Of a stretch of 64,000 bases of DNA, positions 50,701 to 62,712 are shown in pieces. This DNA comes from Archegozetes longisetosus (lineage: Eukaryota; Arthropoda; Arachnida; Sarcoptiformes; Trhypochthoniidae). The position numbers and the translations under genes were made by a program. The stretch is taken from positions 2,678,001-2,742,000 of the forward strand of contig JAEMBT020000005.1 of the NCBI GenBank assembly GCA_018873245.2, read 5' to 3'. The notes under the pieces were generated by a model, which saw nothing but the letters and a program-made list of their open reading frames with translations, was not told the DNA's origin and ran no database searches. Every line of letters starts with the position of its first letter. Positions within the stretch are counted from its first letter, which is position 1.

Positions 50701-53700
50701 AGCGACCCAATAGTTGAAACAAAATGTCTCACGTTCAAGATCTAGACCCGTATCGATTGGTTAAGTCTCCAGATGTACAAATTTAGTTAACAAAGCGATC
50801 AAAAGTGTCATAAAATAGTAAAAGGATGCTCTCAGCAGAACGTTTGTTAATGTTTCAAGTTTATTAATCATAAAGCATTATATTATTTCAAACAAATAGC
50901 GAAATAGTTATGCGGTTTGTTCGCAATTCAGGATATTAACAGTTAAAATGATAACATTTACAACTATTATGTAATATATCGTCAATTGTTCGGAACAACG
51001 TTCTAAGCAAAATAAATATTTTTATTAATTTGTTGTGTCAAATAAAGCATTAGATGACAAGCTATCGAGCACTCAATCATCAGTCCATATGAAGGGAGGA
51101 GGACGATACAACTGCAGTATAAGAACTGCACATGTCATCCACTTTGATGCAGACCTAAATATATATCTCTTACTATTTTATAATTTCTATTTCTCTTTGA
51201 CCACTTCAATGATGCCATTCATGCGAACATGTTTGATAAACAAACTCAGTCTTAGATCATCTCTTTTTATAACAACACAGTGAACAATCTAGTTTGTCAC
51301 GCATAAGGGATGGTAACTGTTTATAAGATTAGTTTTGGGTAGTTTCAAATATATAACACTTAAAATTGAAGTCAAACTCATTTATCAGTCAACACAACAC
51401 CCAGATGAACAAGAACTAATTTTAAGTTTGCTTTTTATCTATTAGATATTTTGTCATTTTTTTCTACTCGTTATTTTGACAAAAATAATGGAAATAGATT
51501 GCAACATTAGGATAATGTTTTAAGAGCCAATAGGTTTTAAAAGTATGTGGTTTGCCTTGACATCTATTCTCAATGTTCATTATAGCTTAACCCAAACATA
51601 CAGTTAACTGAAACCCATATACTATCGATAGGTATTGTTCGATAGTTGAAGGCAACAAAAAACTTGCTTCTTTTCCAGCTTTCTTACTAAATATTTTCTC
51701 AGTCTCTAACTTTTAATGAGATTTTGACTAATTTTCTTCTGTTTCATTATAGAATTTCTTAAATAATTTGTTTGCATATGAACTTGGGGCTGTTTGTAAT
51801 TCAAATACTGCTTTAAATTTCATATGAGGTCAAAAAATTTATATTTGTTCTCAATTTTTGTATAAGTTATAAAAATTGACTTAAATCTTACAAACAATCA
51901 CGAATGAGAAGAAAAAATTTCTAGCTATCTGTGCTATAGTTAATGATTATATTTACTTAAGATTGTTATCAATTCATAGAAGTCTTTAAACACTTATTTG
52001 CATTAATTTTAGAAAAATACATAATATAATTGAATTGAGTTATTTTGTTTGAACCTCACTCGAAGGTTTCATGTGAAAGTTTTTACGAAATGCATTTCAA
52101 ATCCTAACTTAAGTCAGGTTTGGCGGCATGCATGATTTTTATTACGCTCTCAAGCACTTTTTAGCTCTTACAAGTTAAAAATACAGTCAAAATTATTGCA
52201 TTTCGTAAATGTTGTATAAACTTTATTAAGTGACTTGCGTCACATTTTGGCTCAAGCAAGCGAAAGTTAGTGGCACAATAAGCCATTAAATTTGCCTTCA
52301 ATTTGAACTGAAGTGTGCAATTGCCAGTACTTAATTAAATGAAAATACGTTGAAAACCTAAATCATTTAATGATTTGTTGGTCGTTTCAACCAGAAGCCG
52401 GCACTGGTCTCAAGTTGACATAAACATGCTCTGAATGATAACTTATTTGGTATGCGAACTGCATCTCTCGGAAATACAAGAGAAACTTATAGCTGAGGCA
52501 ATCTTATCAAAATACGAGTGTTCGATTTGAACTAGGACTTAAAGTAGGAATTTTAGTTTGAATGATGGATAAGATGACAGATTTATGATTTTCACTTTTG
52601 TAGGACTGATTCGTAAATGTATGCCTACACCACTTCTGTCATAAGACAGAACATAACCTAAGACATTTGCATAACTACCAAATGAAAGACTCGTGAAAAG
52701 TTATTAATTCTGATAAGTTTAATCTTACCTTGAAATCTATCCTAAATCTTTGCTTTTCTGGCAATTCCATTTGGCGACAATTAGCTTATTATGGATTTGA
52801 ATCGAATTTATAAGATTGAACTGAATTTGCATTCAAATAATTGAATTGGTTAGTTGAAATAATTATTTTTATGAGTTAGAGTCAATTGAAAGTTAATCCG
52901 TTAAATTAACACTGAATGAAAAGATGATCAACACTTAGAGTTGTTGAGTAACTAATGACTTGTTGATTTAAAATTTTCCTTGAAAAATGCCTTATCTTAT
53001 CCGAAAGACTTACTGCGAAGTCTGTTGATTTAACATGGTAATCATTATCAAAATTTGATGCTTCTTTACTTATATATTTACTTAATAGTGATGTCATTCA
53101 TATCTCATAAAAATTCATTATATGTTCATTTCGTCTGAATCATTTTTCAAAACATCAAATATTAACATATTAAGATTTCATACTTCGATTGTGGTTAAGA
53201 TTGAATTGAAATTTGAAATTGAAATATTTCACTTAATCAACATCTGGATATATGAGTAATACACGACGACATACAAATCAAATTGATTCATTTGCTTCAT
53301 ACATTTGAGCAAAGATTTGGACAGAAGTTGGAAGACTAATAGTAATAAAAATTAGACTGAAAATAAATGTACCCATCAATTTATATTATTTAGATTATCT
53401 TATGATCCGATGATCACTCAATTGAAAAATACAGCACAACCGAATTGATCGGTTTAATTAGCAGCAAACACTAGTATTATAAGAGGTCAAAAATGATATT
53501 TTGTGCCACTCGTATTATCAATAATTCATTGACTCTCAACAGCACTCTTTAGTTCACTTATGAACCATTTCATTCATCCCATATGACAACAGGTGATCAC
53601 TTGATTCAATTTATAATTGAGTCAAACTTAAGGTCATTTAATTCACATGAAGGTTGAGTTAACCCAGAAAAACAAACGACTTCTATCACTAAATCTTAAT

Positions 53701-56700
53701 CTAAAAGTTTGAATGAAAAAATCAAATCGGATTTGAGATTTTCGTTAACCTTCACAACAGAGTTGTTAGGTTATTCAAATTACTATAGTTAATAAGTTAT
53801 GTAATGACACGTTTTTTCAAAAAAACTTGTTTAAGCCTTTTCGTCTGCTCTGATCAGTTGGATTATCAAAGATTATTTCTCAAAATTTCTGAAACATCTT
53901 AATCAGAAAAGTTTTTAAGATATGCTGTCTATAATTGATTCAGTCTGTGCTCAACAGTATATGCGGTAGAATATTCTGAAATAGAGATTCTATCAAATTA
54001 TGCAGAGTTTAAAATGGTTGAGGATGAAAATGGGTCTCGATTATCAATTTGGTGATACCTAGTTTAAGGGGTAATTTTTTATTTATGACTAAAAACAAAA
54101 ATAAACCTTTAATTAATCTTATTAAGAGAATGGATTACTGCTATTCACAATTTATGCAAACATAAAAACAATGCAGACAAGTGAACGGCAATCAATTATA
54201 GCATAACTCCTTAAACACTTTATGAAATTAAGTGATTATCAGCAAAAAATTGAGGTAATAATTGCTTTGCGAAATGATCAGAGGGTATATAACGATAATT
54301 ATTAAAGGAGGCGAACTATAATTATAGCTATGATATGCTTTTAATGTTCATTTAAGATACAATCAAATAGATTATCTGTGACTCTAAATCTTACTTCTCA
54401 TCAGTTTATGATAATAACCCTTTACAAAACTATTATTTTTAACTATTTATTAATCCATTTAATATGAAAGTCAATTTGTCGCCTTTGTTATAAACCTTTT
54501 GTTATACTTTGTTAGCAGACAATTGGTGAATAAGATATGTTCGTAAATCAAATCAACAGCAATGGGTTAGTTCTGTTCCCGATATGTCATAATTTGTCTG
54601 AACCGCGAGCCACGACTGTTCTGACCCAACCTTTCTTAAAACCTTTGACTCCGTAATGATTACTTTATTCATAATAAATTGTACTGAAAATTTATTCAAA
54701 TTGGTTTCTATATTATCTCATACTCTATGAAGTTTTAATAAGTGTGTAAATAGGAAATAAGAATTATTAAATATTGTGGTTATTCTCACATAATTACAAC
54801 CGATTATTAGTGATAACTAAGAGAAGTATCTGATACACAGACAAGTATCTGATACACAGACAGATATCTAATACACAGACAAGTATCTAACACACAGACA
54901 AGTATCTAATACACAGACAAGTATCTGATATACAGACAAGTATCTGAAATTGAGCACACTATCTTATCAACAAACATCAGAATTTCAATTGTACTAAAAC
55001 GGAAATCAAATTTGACTGAAACTGATAATAATATGTTGAATAAATCACGACTATTTTAAAGAGTATTATACGTTTCCGTAGAATAAATTATACATTTCTT
55101 TATTTAAACGATTGTCTCTTAGACACATCTCTTCAATTATGAAATTTGTATAAAATATTTTAAACAGCCTGTAGAAGAATGAATAAGTAAAACTCTAAAT
55201 ACATTGAAAATATCCGTAAACATTAAATTATAACTTATGAATAAACATCTGACAAAAGATATGTTTCGAAAATTTATTGTTCTCTAAACTAAGAATTAGT
55301 TTGATTTAAGATTAGGACTCATGCATAAGAGAAGGTGCCTCTCAAATGTAAACGATAGTTCTGCACTAATTTATAATGCGCTTCAACTTCAGGTTGACAC
55401 CCTTCATATATTTATTGATATTTTGTTTCTAAATTTTAAATACTTTATAGTATCTAAAAACCAATTTTATAATCATTACAATCATTGCTCATTGTGTTTA
55501 TAGATGTTAAATGATTGAAAAAATTAGAAATGTTTTCATTTTTAATATTTTCTTATGAGTTTATTGTTATAAACTAGAATGTGTTTATGTAAATAACTTC
55601 TATTATGACTAGAAGTACTTTCTTTTACTCGTTAGAATATCCTATAAAGCATGTGAAATGGCCTCGACTCAATGAAAGGATGTTTTTAGGTGTTCTCTTA
55701 ATTATGTTGATCTTGGATTACATCCATTTACTATATTGCTCTACGAAAATATTCAGACTCATCAGTAGAATAACGAGAATTGTTTTGAAAAATTTATTCA
55801 GAATATTTTTCGTCAAATTAGATATATTGTTGAATATCCACTATTTCTGATAAATATCTGTTTAAAAAAGCTTAGAAAATAATCAACAGAAGTCAAAGTA
55901 ATAGATATTATCTGAACACGTAGAATCAATTACAGTATTTATCATTTGAATAATTATCTCAAGCTTTCAATCTAGTGTTAACTTTCCATCATTATAGGCA
56001 GTCAATTATAAGAAAACTGAGGAAGATCACAAGTCACTAAGAGATGTTGACTGTGCCAAAGAGAGAGCTTTTTAGAGGTTATGACAGTAAATGTTAGTTT
56101 GTTTATTTTAAATGACAAGCATTCTCTGTGCGGTCTCTGCTTTCGTATGAAACAAATGTCAGGCAATTGATGCTATCACTAAAATATTATCTCAAATCAC
56201 TTTAGTATTTACACTGAAGGCATTCTAGTTGTCGTGTCAAGAAAATTCAACCATATTTGCAGTGTTTTTTGAAGAGATAAAATGTTATGAAAATGTTGAA
56301 GTACTTGATTCTTCAATTTCTAAAATATTAGTATATGTTTAAACAAGATTTTCATTTGCTAACGTACTGCTTCAGAAAAACACGAAACATATTAAACCAA
56401 GTTTTATATTCTATCAAAAATTAACCAAATCTTCTAACTATTGCTCAAAATTAAAAACAAAATTAGTTCAACCGAAAATTATTAGGCCTATAAAAAAGTT
56501 ATTATCATTTTAATGTTCACACAATATATCAATAACTCGACTATTTCAGGCCTTCTGACAAGAAATTAACTTTTTAATAAGCTTTTATTGTATAATTTTG
56601 CTATAAAAGTGAGCTATTAATAAATAATTTGGTAATATATCAAATTTGTATGAGTTTTTAAGAAATTGTTTTTATGAATCAACAGTTTATATTGTTTTAC

Positions 56701-57507
56701 ACCAATTATTGAAGTCATTTCAAATAAATAGAATGAGCTATTTATGAATTTCAAATCTTTATAGTACAAAAAACTAATTAAAACTTAAATTTCAAACCAT
56801 ATCTATTTCTATTAAATCTCTTTGAATATCAATTTACATCATCAATGAATATTTACTATAAGATGAATATTTGATGGTTTAGCTAAAGCAAATTTGTTTA
56901 AAATAATATTTAAAAAGTAAATTAAGCTTCAGTTTAAATTTATGAAAGTTTCATGAATTTTTGTTATTGTATTCATATATTAAGTATTCATAAGTGGAAT
57001 TTGAATTAGAAGTAGGAAAAAATAATTAATATAAGTAATATTTTTAGGAGAATTTCAATTTTCAAAAGTAGTCAATTTGAATGATTAATTGTTTTGATTT
57101 ATGGTAAAAACTGCATAATATATGCTGCAGGCTATTTAAATATTATAAATTCTTCATAATTTCCTATTTTAGACAAACTAACAAAATGTTAATCTCAACC
57201 AAAGAAAGTTTTAGAAACTTAGAAAAAATGCTAAAATCGCAGTTTATTCAGATGAACAATGGGTAAGGAGTCTTACTTTAAAGAATTGATCGGATTTACT
57301 GGCAATACTCGCAACTGATTCCCTCCAATAAGGTGTTGACCGCATGTAACTGTTTTGTAAATTTGATGCTCCACAATTGACTGATAATATAATATTCTCC
57401 TCTTTCATAAGTCCAACTTTTAATTGATGTTCTTCGATATTTGTTGACTTTTTAGGAGTAATAGCTGTTGAACCGCTGTTCATACATTTGGACACTTCGA
57501 TTCCCAT
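44760..57507 (-). CDS. Classical calpain (CalpA/CalpB-like Ca2+-dependent cysteine protease)
   Basis: Twenty exons: 57507-57277, 49827-49608, 49451-49395, 49309-49226, 49160-49010, 48440-48376, 48319-48170, 48088-47944, 47870-47719, 47660-47608, 47488-47386, 47322-47187, 47115-46991, 46922-46774, 46626-46491, 46199-46131, 46046-45984, 45417-45346, 45267-44867, 44786-44760 (862 aa). Phases agree throughout. The protease core has [12 protein letters not shown] (Cys165), RGHAYSVT (His325) and [12 protein letters not shown] (Asn353). Other landmarks are [52 protein letters not shown] (C2-like domain) and [20 protein letters not shown]. The penta-EF-hand part has DNDRTGKLGFDE and [12 protein letters not shown] intact; the fourth unit holds a Lys/Ala-rich insert and the fifth is degenerate. 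Least certain are the donor of the 46626-46491 exon and the link to the distant first exon. That exon starts MGIEVSKC, with an in-frame stop just upstream. Confidence 0.93.
49828..57276 (-). other. Calpain intron 1
   Basis: 7.4 kb, very AT-rich. Phase 0 on both sides (donor GTAAGA after ...SDQFFK, acceptor TTTTTCACAG before LGERKSG). It contains a 20-bp tandem array at 54823-54947. The 81-codon plus-strand frame at 55605-55850 is hydrophobic but resembles nothing I know. Confidence 0.65.
54823..54947. repeat. Tandem repeat, 20-bp unit, ~6 copies
   Basis: Nearly identical copies of AAGTATCTGATACACAGACA, one reading AGATATCTAA. The most regular minisatellite in the window; inside calpain intron 1. 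Confidence 0.88.
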
Positions 57508-59748
57508 CTTTTTCCGCTATTTAATCGTTTTTAAATTTAAAAAAACATAAAATCAAGAGAAAATCTAAAGAAAATCTAAAGCCAACCACACCCAGAACTA
57601 AGAACAGAGTTCTTAAAGCAAGACTAACGGCTAAATTTAAGATGTGATCTAAGATGGAAAGCATAAAGCGAATAGTGTATAACGCATCTTAAGTCGCATC
57701 TGTGTTGTAGGACTCATGTCAGGTTTAAAGCTGAATTGATGTAGAGCTGAGTTTCTCAGTTTGTGTTCCTAAAATAAGTCTCAACAATATTGGCAATTAA
57801 TAGGTTGTGAGTCATATGAATTGAGGAGAATTGAGAGAATTCACAGAAACAGCATATGTTATGTATGTTTAAATACAGCGTTTAATATAAGTCATGACTG
57901 AGCATAAATTGCTAATTAATATCTTGAGTACAACTTTAGCTATAAGTTATTGAATATTTGATAAATATCTTTACAGTTTGGCCAAAAGCAGTTGATTTTA
58001 GAAAAGCAAGGAAATTAGGATAAAACTTAGTTTTTAGCAGAGCCAATCTATTGAAAGCTGATATTTTTCGGAACAATCAATTCCTGTTATGAATTAAGGA
58101 CACGCTGTCGTGTGTTTGAGGAAACCTTCTACTCATACCCACTTTGGGTGAACCAACAATTTCATTGCCTTGTCTAATTAATTATCAAAGTCCGCGACTT
58201 GTGGCAAGTGACACGCGAACAGCATCAGTAATAAAAATATTAGTCTATGAATAACTGTACGCATAAACTATAACTTGAAAGTAAAGTTCATTCTAAGTTT
58301 TGCTTCACTCCTATTCACAAGCATACTATTGCCTGAAAAGTTAATTAGCTTTGAATTTTACAATGTTAACATTCATTGAAATTTTATCAGATTATTATGT
58401 GGAGTTGAACTCAATTTTTGAGCAAAAAATGCGAAAAGTCAGCAAACCAGAGTTATACCGTTTCTCCAGTGTCTTATTCATAGCGTGAAATACAACTATT
58501 TGGCAACAACTTTGCTCCCATAGCATCAATGGTTCTCAGCATATCTAGTCTTCAGTTGAAAAGAGCAACTTATCATTTCATACATCAACTCAATGAAAAT
58601 AGTTTTTTTAATCGAAATTTTAGTAATCAAATTAAAGTTTAGTGAGATTTAGTTGTAAGATAAGGAAAGAAATGAAATTTACTTGGAACAAAATAGAGTA
58701 AACAAATTAATTAAATAGTTAAGAACTTGTAAAAGCAGTTTAATTACTATTGGCTTATATATCTAAATAAATCAATTTCCATCTACTAAGTATAAATAAA
58801 ATAAATGTTGTCTTTCTAGACTAGTCTGAAGGTTCCGATCTTTAAATTTGAATTAAAAATAATCACTTGTAAAACATAACATTAATGTTTTCGACAGTAT
58901 CTAATTTATCAATTGATGAATTGAATCTAAAATTATAAATAGAACTAACTGTTAGGCAAGTTTGATTTGAATATGTATTTAACTGAAAAGATGTTTCGTT
59001 ATAAATGTCTAAGACTTAAATCTTTACGTGAGAAACCGCTCCCCAATCGCACTCATATTTTATAACTATTTATTAAATGAATTTAGGACATAGTCTGAGT
59101 AAAATTGAAACTTTGTTATCAAGCTTTACGAAACTGCTGTTCAAATATGGCTCACCTACAGTACCAAATCTATAATAATTGAGAAAATGTTTTAATTATT
59201 ACCATAAAAATACAGTATTAGAGGAAAATATGAATGTTTTAAGGATTTATAAATTTTGCTATTAAACGAAATTATATATAAAACTATTATAATGAACTTA
59301 TGGGCACTGCTAAGAGCAGAAGCCCTTCTGATTGGGATGTGGAGATAAAGAGATAAGTAATAAAAGTTGCAAGTGTTTTTTCAGAAAGATTTGATTTGCA
59401 AGTTTTTCTAAAACATTTGATTTGCTTGTGTCAAGTAGAAATTGTGGAAACCACTTAAACTCCACTCACAGGCCAACAAGTGGGCTGTCCGTCTGTCTGA
59501 TGAGCTATATTTTAATTTAGTTAACAATCGTGTTTATCGTCCATGCACTTTTTCATAGCTGACATATGAAGACCGACCTCTTCCCAACATAGTTGCCGTT
59601 CTTCTAACTGTTCAGCAGAACAACTTTTCAGAAGTTTCTCAACAGAACAACTTTGCGAAATTTGTTCAACAGTATTACAGTTTGAAACAGTATTAAATCA
59701 GTCAAGAGAACACTTCTCTAACTTAAAAGTATTATCAGTGCTTTCAAT
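57508..59748. other. Shared upstream region of calpain and the VEGF-like gene
   Basis: 2.2 kb between two divergent start codons. AT-rich, with no coding sequence that I can support; both promoters should lie here. I see no clear CpG island or shared regulatory repeat. Confidence 0.6.
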
Positions 59749-60255
59749 ATGGTTTGGATTTACTCAAGTTTAAGAAGACTGGAGTATAAGTTTTTAGTTC
59801 ACACCTATTTTGTTTTGATTGCGATTTTATTACTGATGTTAAGTAAAAGTGAAATCAAAGCCAACAGAAGATCAGTGGTTGAGAACTTTGCGTCGCACGC
59901 GTTTGAACACGGAGTGCGTGTTCGGGAAGAGGGCGCGTGTAGACATCCCAAACCACAAGTGATTTACGTGAACTCAACAGATCCATCTAAAGTATATCTT
60001 CCACGTGGAACTATACTTCACCGTTGCAGTGATCTCACGGGCTGTTGTCCACACGCCACGCAAACTTGTCAACCCATTGAGATGAGGACTATTGAACTTT
60101 ATTTCTTTACTGTCACTCTTCAGATTAACCACACGCATAAAAGCCGTGAACGGGTTCGACAGCATCAGAAAATAGAAAAATTACTTTTTACTAATCACAC
60201 CCTTTGTGGCTGTCGGCAGAGAAATGCAAATGAAAGTTCTGATAACGAAGTGTAG
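59749..60255 (+). CDS. PDGF/VEGF-related growth factor (Pvf-like)
   Basis: Single exon, 168 codons, with an in-frame TAA 30 bases upstream of the ATG. The family are secreted dimeric ligands of receptor tyrosine kinases. Residues 15-33 (FLVHTYFVLIAILLLMLS from 15) form a hydrophobic signal or signal-anchor. The cystine-knot domain runs from about residue 64 to 155: C64, C93 (LPRGTILHRCSD), C99-C100 (TGCC), C107, then C153 and C155 (NHTLCGC). This matches the spacing of VEGF cysteines 26, 57, 60-61, 68, 102 and 104. The cysteine equivalent to VEGF Cys51, which forms an inter-chain bridge, is replaced by Gly87. N-glycosylation motifs are NST (75), NHT (127 and 149) and NES (161). The tail after the knot is only 13 residues, so no CXCXC-type C-terminal domain is present. 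Confidence 0.86.
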   Translation: MVWIYSSLRRLEYKFLVHTYFVLIAILLLMLSKSEIKANRRSVVENFASHAFEHGVRVREEGACRHPKPQVIYVNSTDPSKVYLPRGTILHRCSDLTGCCPHATQTCQPIEMRTIELYFFTVTLQINHTHKSRERVRQHQKIEKLLFTNHTLCGCRQRNANESSDNEV

Positions 60256-60406
60256 ATAAGATTTCTGATTGAATGAGTTCACATATTTTATAAAAACGAG
60301 TTATTATGTGCTACTAAATTCATACCTTATTTAATGTCAATCACTATATTAATCAAATCTACTTTACGAATATAATACAATTATGCAAATTAAGACTATT
60401 GTTAAT

Positions 60407-60412
60407 AATAAA
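60407..60412 (+). promoter_or_regulatory. Polyadenylation signal of the VEGF-like gene
   Basis: AATAAA 151 bases after the stop codon. Confidence 0.45.
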
Positions 60413-62538
60413 ATCGTTGTTTCTATTAATTGTGTTAACCAGAGTTTAGTGTTTGGAAGAGTTTTTGATTTGAAGTTTTGATTACCTGTTTGTATGCTTA
60501 TAGTCCTTGGCATGGATTAATAAATATTTTCTTTAATCAATTTTTTTCTTTATAATTAAGTAACAGAGAGAATGTTATATTGATTTTTACTATAAAAATA
60601 AAATTTATTAAAAGGAATTCATATGAATTTATTGAAATTCTAAGCGATAAATAAGACTTAAAAAACTTGACGCCTTACCAAGAAATGTACGTCTTCTCTT
60701 CTCAATTAAAATTCATTAAACAAAACCAATAATCAATTAAATTCTTCTTTTAGACTTTAGCTATAAATTTTGTCTAGTTTTCAAACAAGATAACTTAAAT
60801 AATAAATTGCAAGAGAAAGTCTTGAGCAATTTTTCCATATAGTCAGTTAGTTATGTACGTGTAATCAATTTTGATTTAGAAGATAATTATTGAGAATTCG
60901 GAGAACTCAAAAGTCAACCAATTCATTCCTTCTATGATCACTTTTCTCACTAAATCAAAAAAATACTTAAAAATTCGGTTAGAATCAGATATGTCATTGA
61001 AATATCAGTTCTCGATTTCAAGTGGTTACTGATAAGATGTTAAGTATTCGTACATAAAGTTTATTGAATGCTAAGTTACACAATTTACGATAAAAGTTTC
61101 AGTATAAACTTTATCATTCAATTTTAAATCCAATATTTTACAATGGATTTACAGCCATGTTCAGTGATGAAATCACTGAAACTAATTCAAATCAGACTTC
61201 ATTTCAATTAGTTTGAATGGGAGAATCTGCAGAACCAGTAATCACTTGTGTCTGACTGACTTATATCTTTAGTTATCATCTCTAAGGGATAACTTGGAAG
61301 GTTAATTTGAGAATAGCTAATTTTAATATGATTAAACCCTATTTTGTGTGCTATTAGCAGATTGAATAGTGTTGTTGTAATTAAGTACTTGAAATGTGAT
61401 AGAATATAAGTTCATCAAATCTTATTAATGATTTACGTTTCAAACAAATATAAAATAGTGTGGAGTAATATAAATACAAGTTATACGCATTAAAACTGAA
61501 ACAATAATTTATAACTTAAGAGACTTTCTGACACAATTTGGGTCTTATCCAAGAAATCGAGGCTACAAATCGGATCTTCAACACTAGGTTCTAATCTGAG
61601 CTGTAAGTTATTTAATCTTTCTTCTCAGCATGTCTTTTAATTCTTGAGGATCCAGAACTACCTCTGATAATGACTCAATTGAATTTTAGCAATGATTTGC
61701 TCATTTCCCAAGCCTTAAATATGATCTTTTGCTTGGTCTTGTTGATTTTGATTTGCGATATCACTAAATCAAAGCTGACTCTGAAATTAATTATGACAAC
61801 TAGTTATTCAGAGAATTGAAATAGGATTTGACCACTTTGAAAATGGCCATTTTGAAATTAGCGATTTGTAACTGTATGTGGTCAAATTGCATTGGCGTTT
61901 CATGTTTAACTTCCTGTTAAACTACTGGATTGATTAACCTTTCGAACTACTGGTGATGATTACACGTGCAAACAATACCGTATTTGAAAAAAGATCAATC
62001 ATGAGTTTCTGTGAAACAACTTGAGTTAAAGTGCAAGTTTTCAAGTATTCCTGTCTCGTGTAGTCAATTTTTAACCCTAACATTTTCAACATAACGCTAT
62101 TTCTCCTATAAGATTCGTTTAAAAACTTAATTCAGTTATCAAGATATAAATCATGAAAACCTTTACCATCTACGAAAATACTATGACGTGAAGAGAATTA
62201 CTTTCAATTTTGTTAGTTTTCTACTCGCATCGTTGAACAACACATTCGCATTTGAATTTAGCTAAATTTAGGTATTACTGATTAAACGAAATCGATTTTT
62301 AGACTTGTAATGAAAAATGATTTGTTAGAAAGTTGCAAATCTACTCAAGGTTACTTACAATTATTTACTTGATTCACTTTAAAACTCATTTAGAATTTTT
62401 AATTAATATTAATTTCTCATTAAACAAATGTTTATATCTTACAATAATCAACAAAATATAAAAACATTTTCTCCTATGTTATTTCGATTAGCTACTTATT
62501 TATTCTATTTTTTTATATTTGATCCTCACTTTTAATTA

Positions 62539-62712
62539 CAGTTTGACCCGGCTATAGACAACTGGTCGGTGCGTAAAAAATAAGTTGCCTATAACTGGGT
62601 TTGCCTATATCCCAACTCTTTAACATAAGATTGGATTAGTTGGTACCGAATAAATTACTTGCTAACAACCGGGGTTGCCTATAACCGAGTTGCCAATAGC
62701 CGGGTCAGACTG
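62539..62712. mobile_element. 174-bp MITE, pogo/Tigger (Tc1-mariner superfamily) type
   Basis: The 25-base ends are inverted repeats matching at 22 positions: CAGTTTGACCCGGCTATAGA... at 62539 and its inverse ending ...CCGGGTCAGACTG at 62712. TA stands on both sides (62537-62538 and 62713-62714), the target-site duplication of this superfamily. Inside, TTGCCTATAACYGGGTT-like motifs recur as subterminal repeats. There is no coding capacity. CAGT-type ends with ACCCGGCTATA resemble pogo/Tigger-derived MITEs. Confidence 0.8.

Noticed and set aside
55605-55850. 81-codon hydrophobic frame in calpain intron 1
   Set aside because: AT-rich sequence gives hydrophobic chance frames; there is no family match and no splice context.
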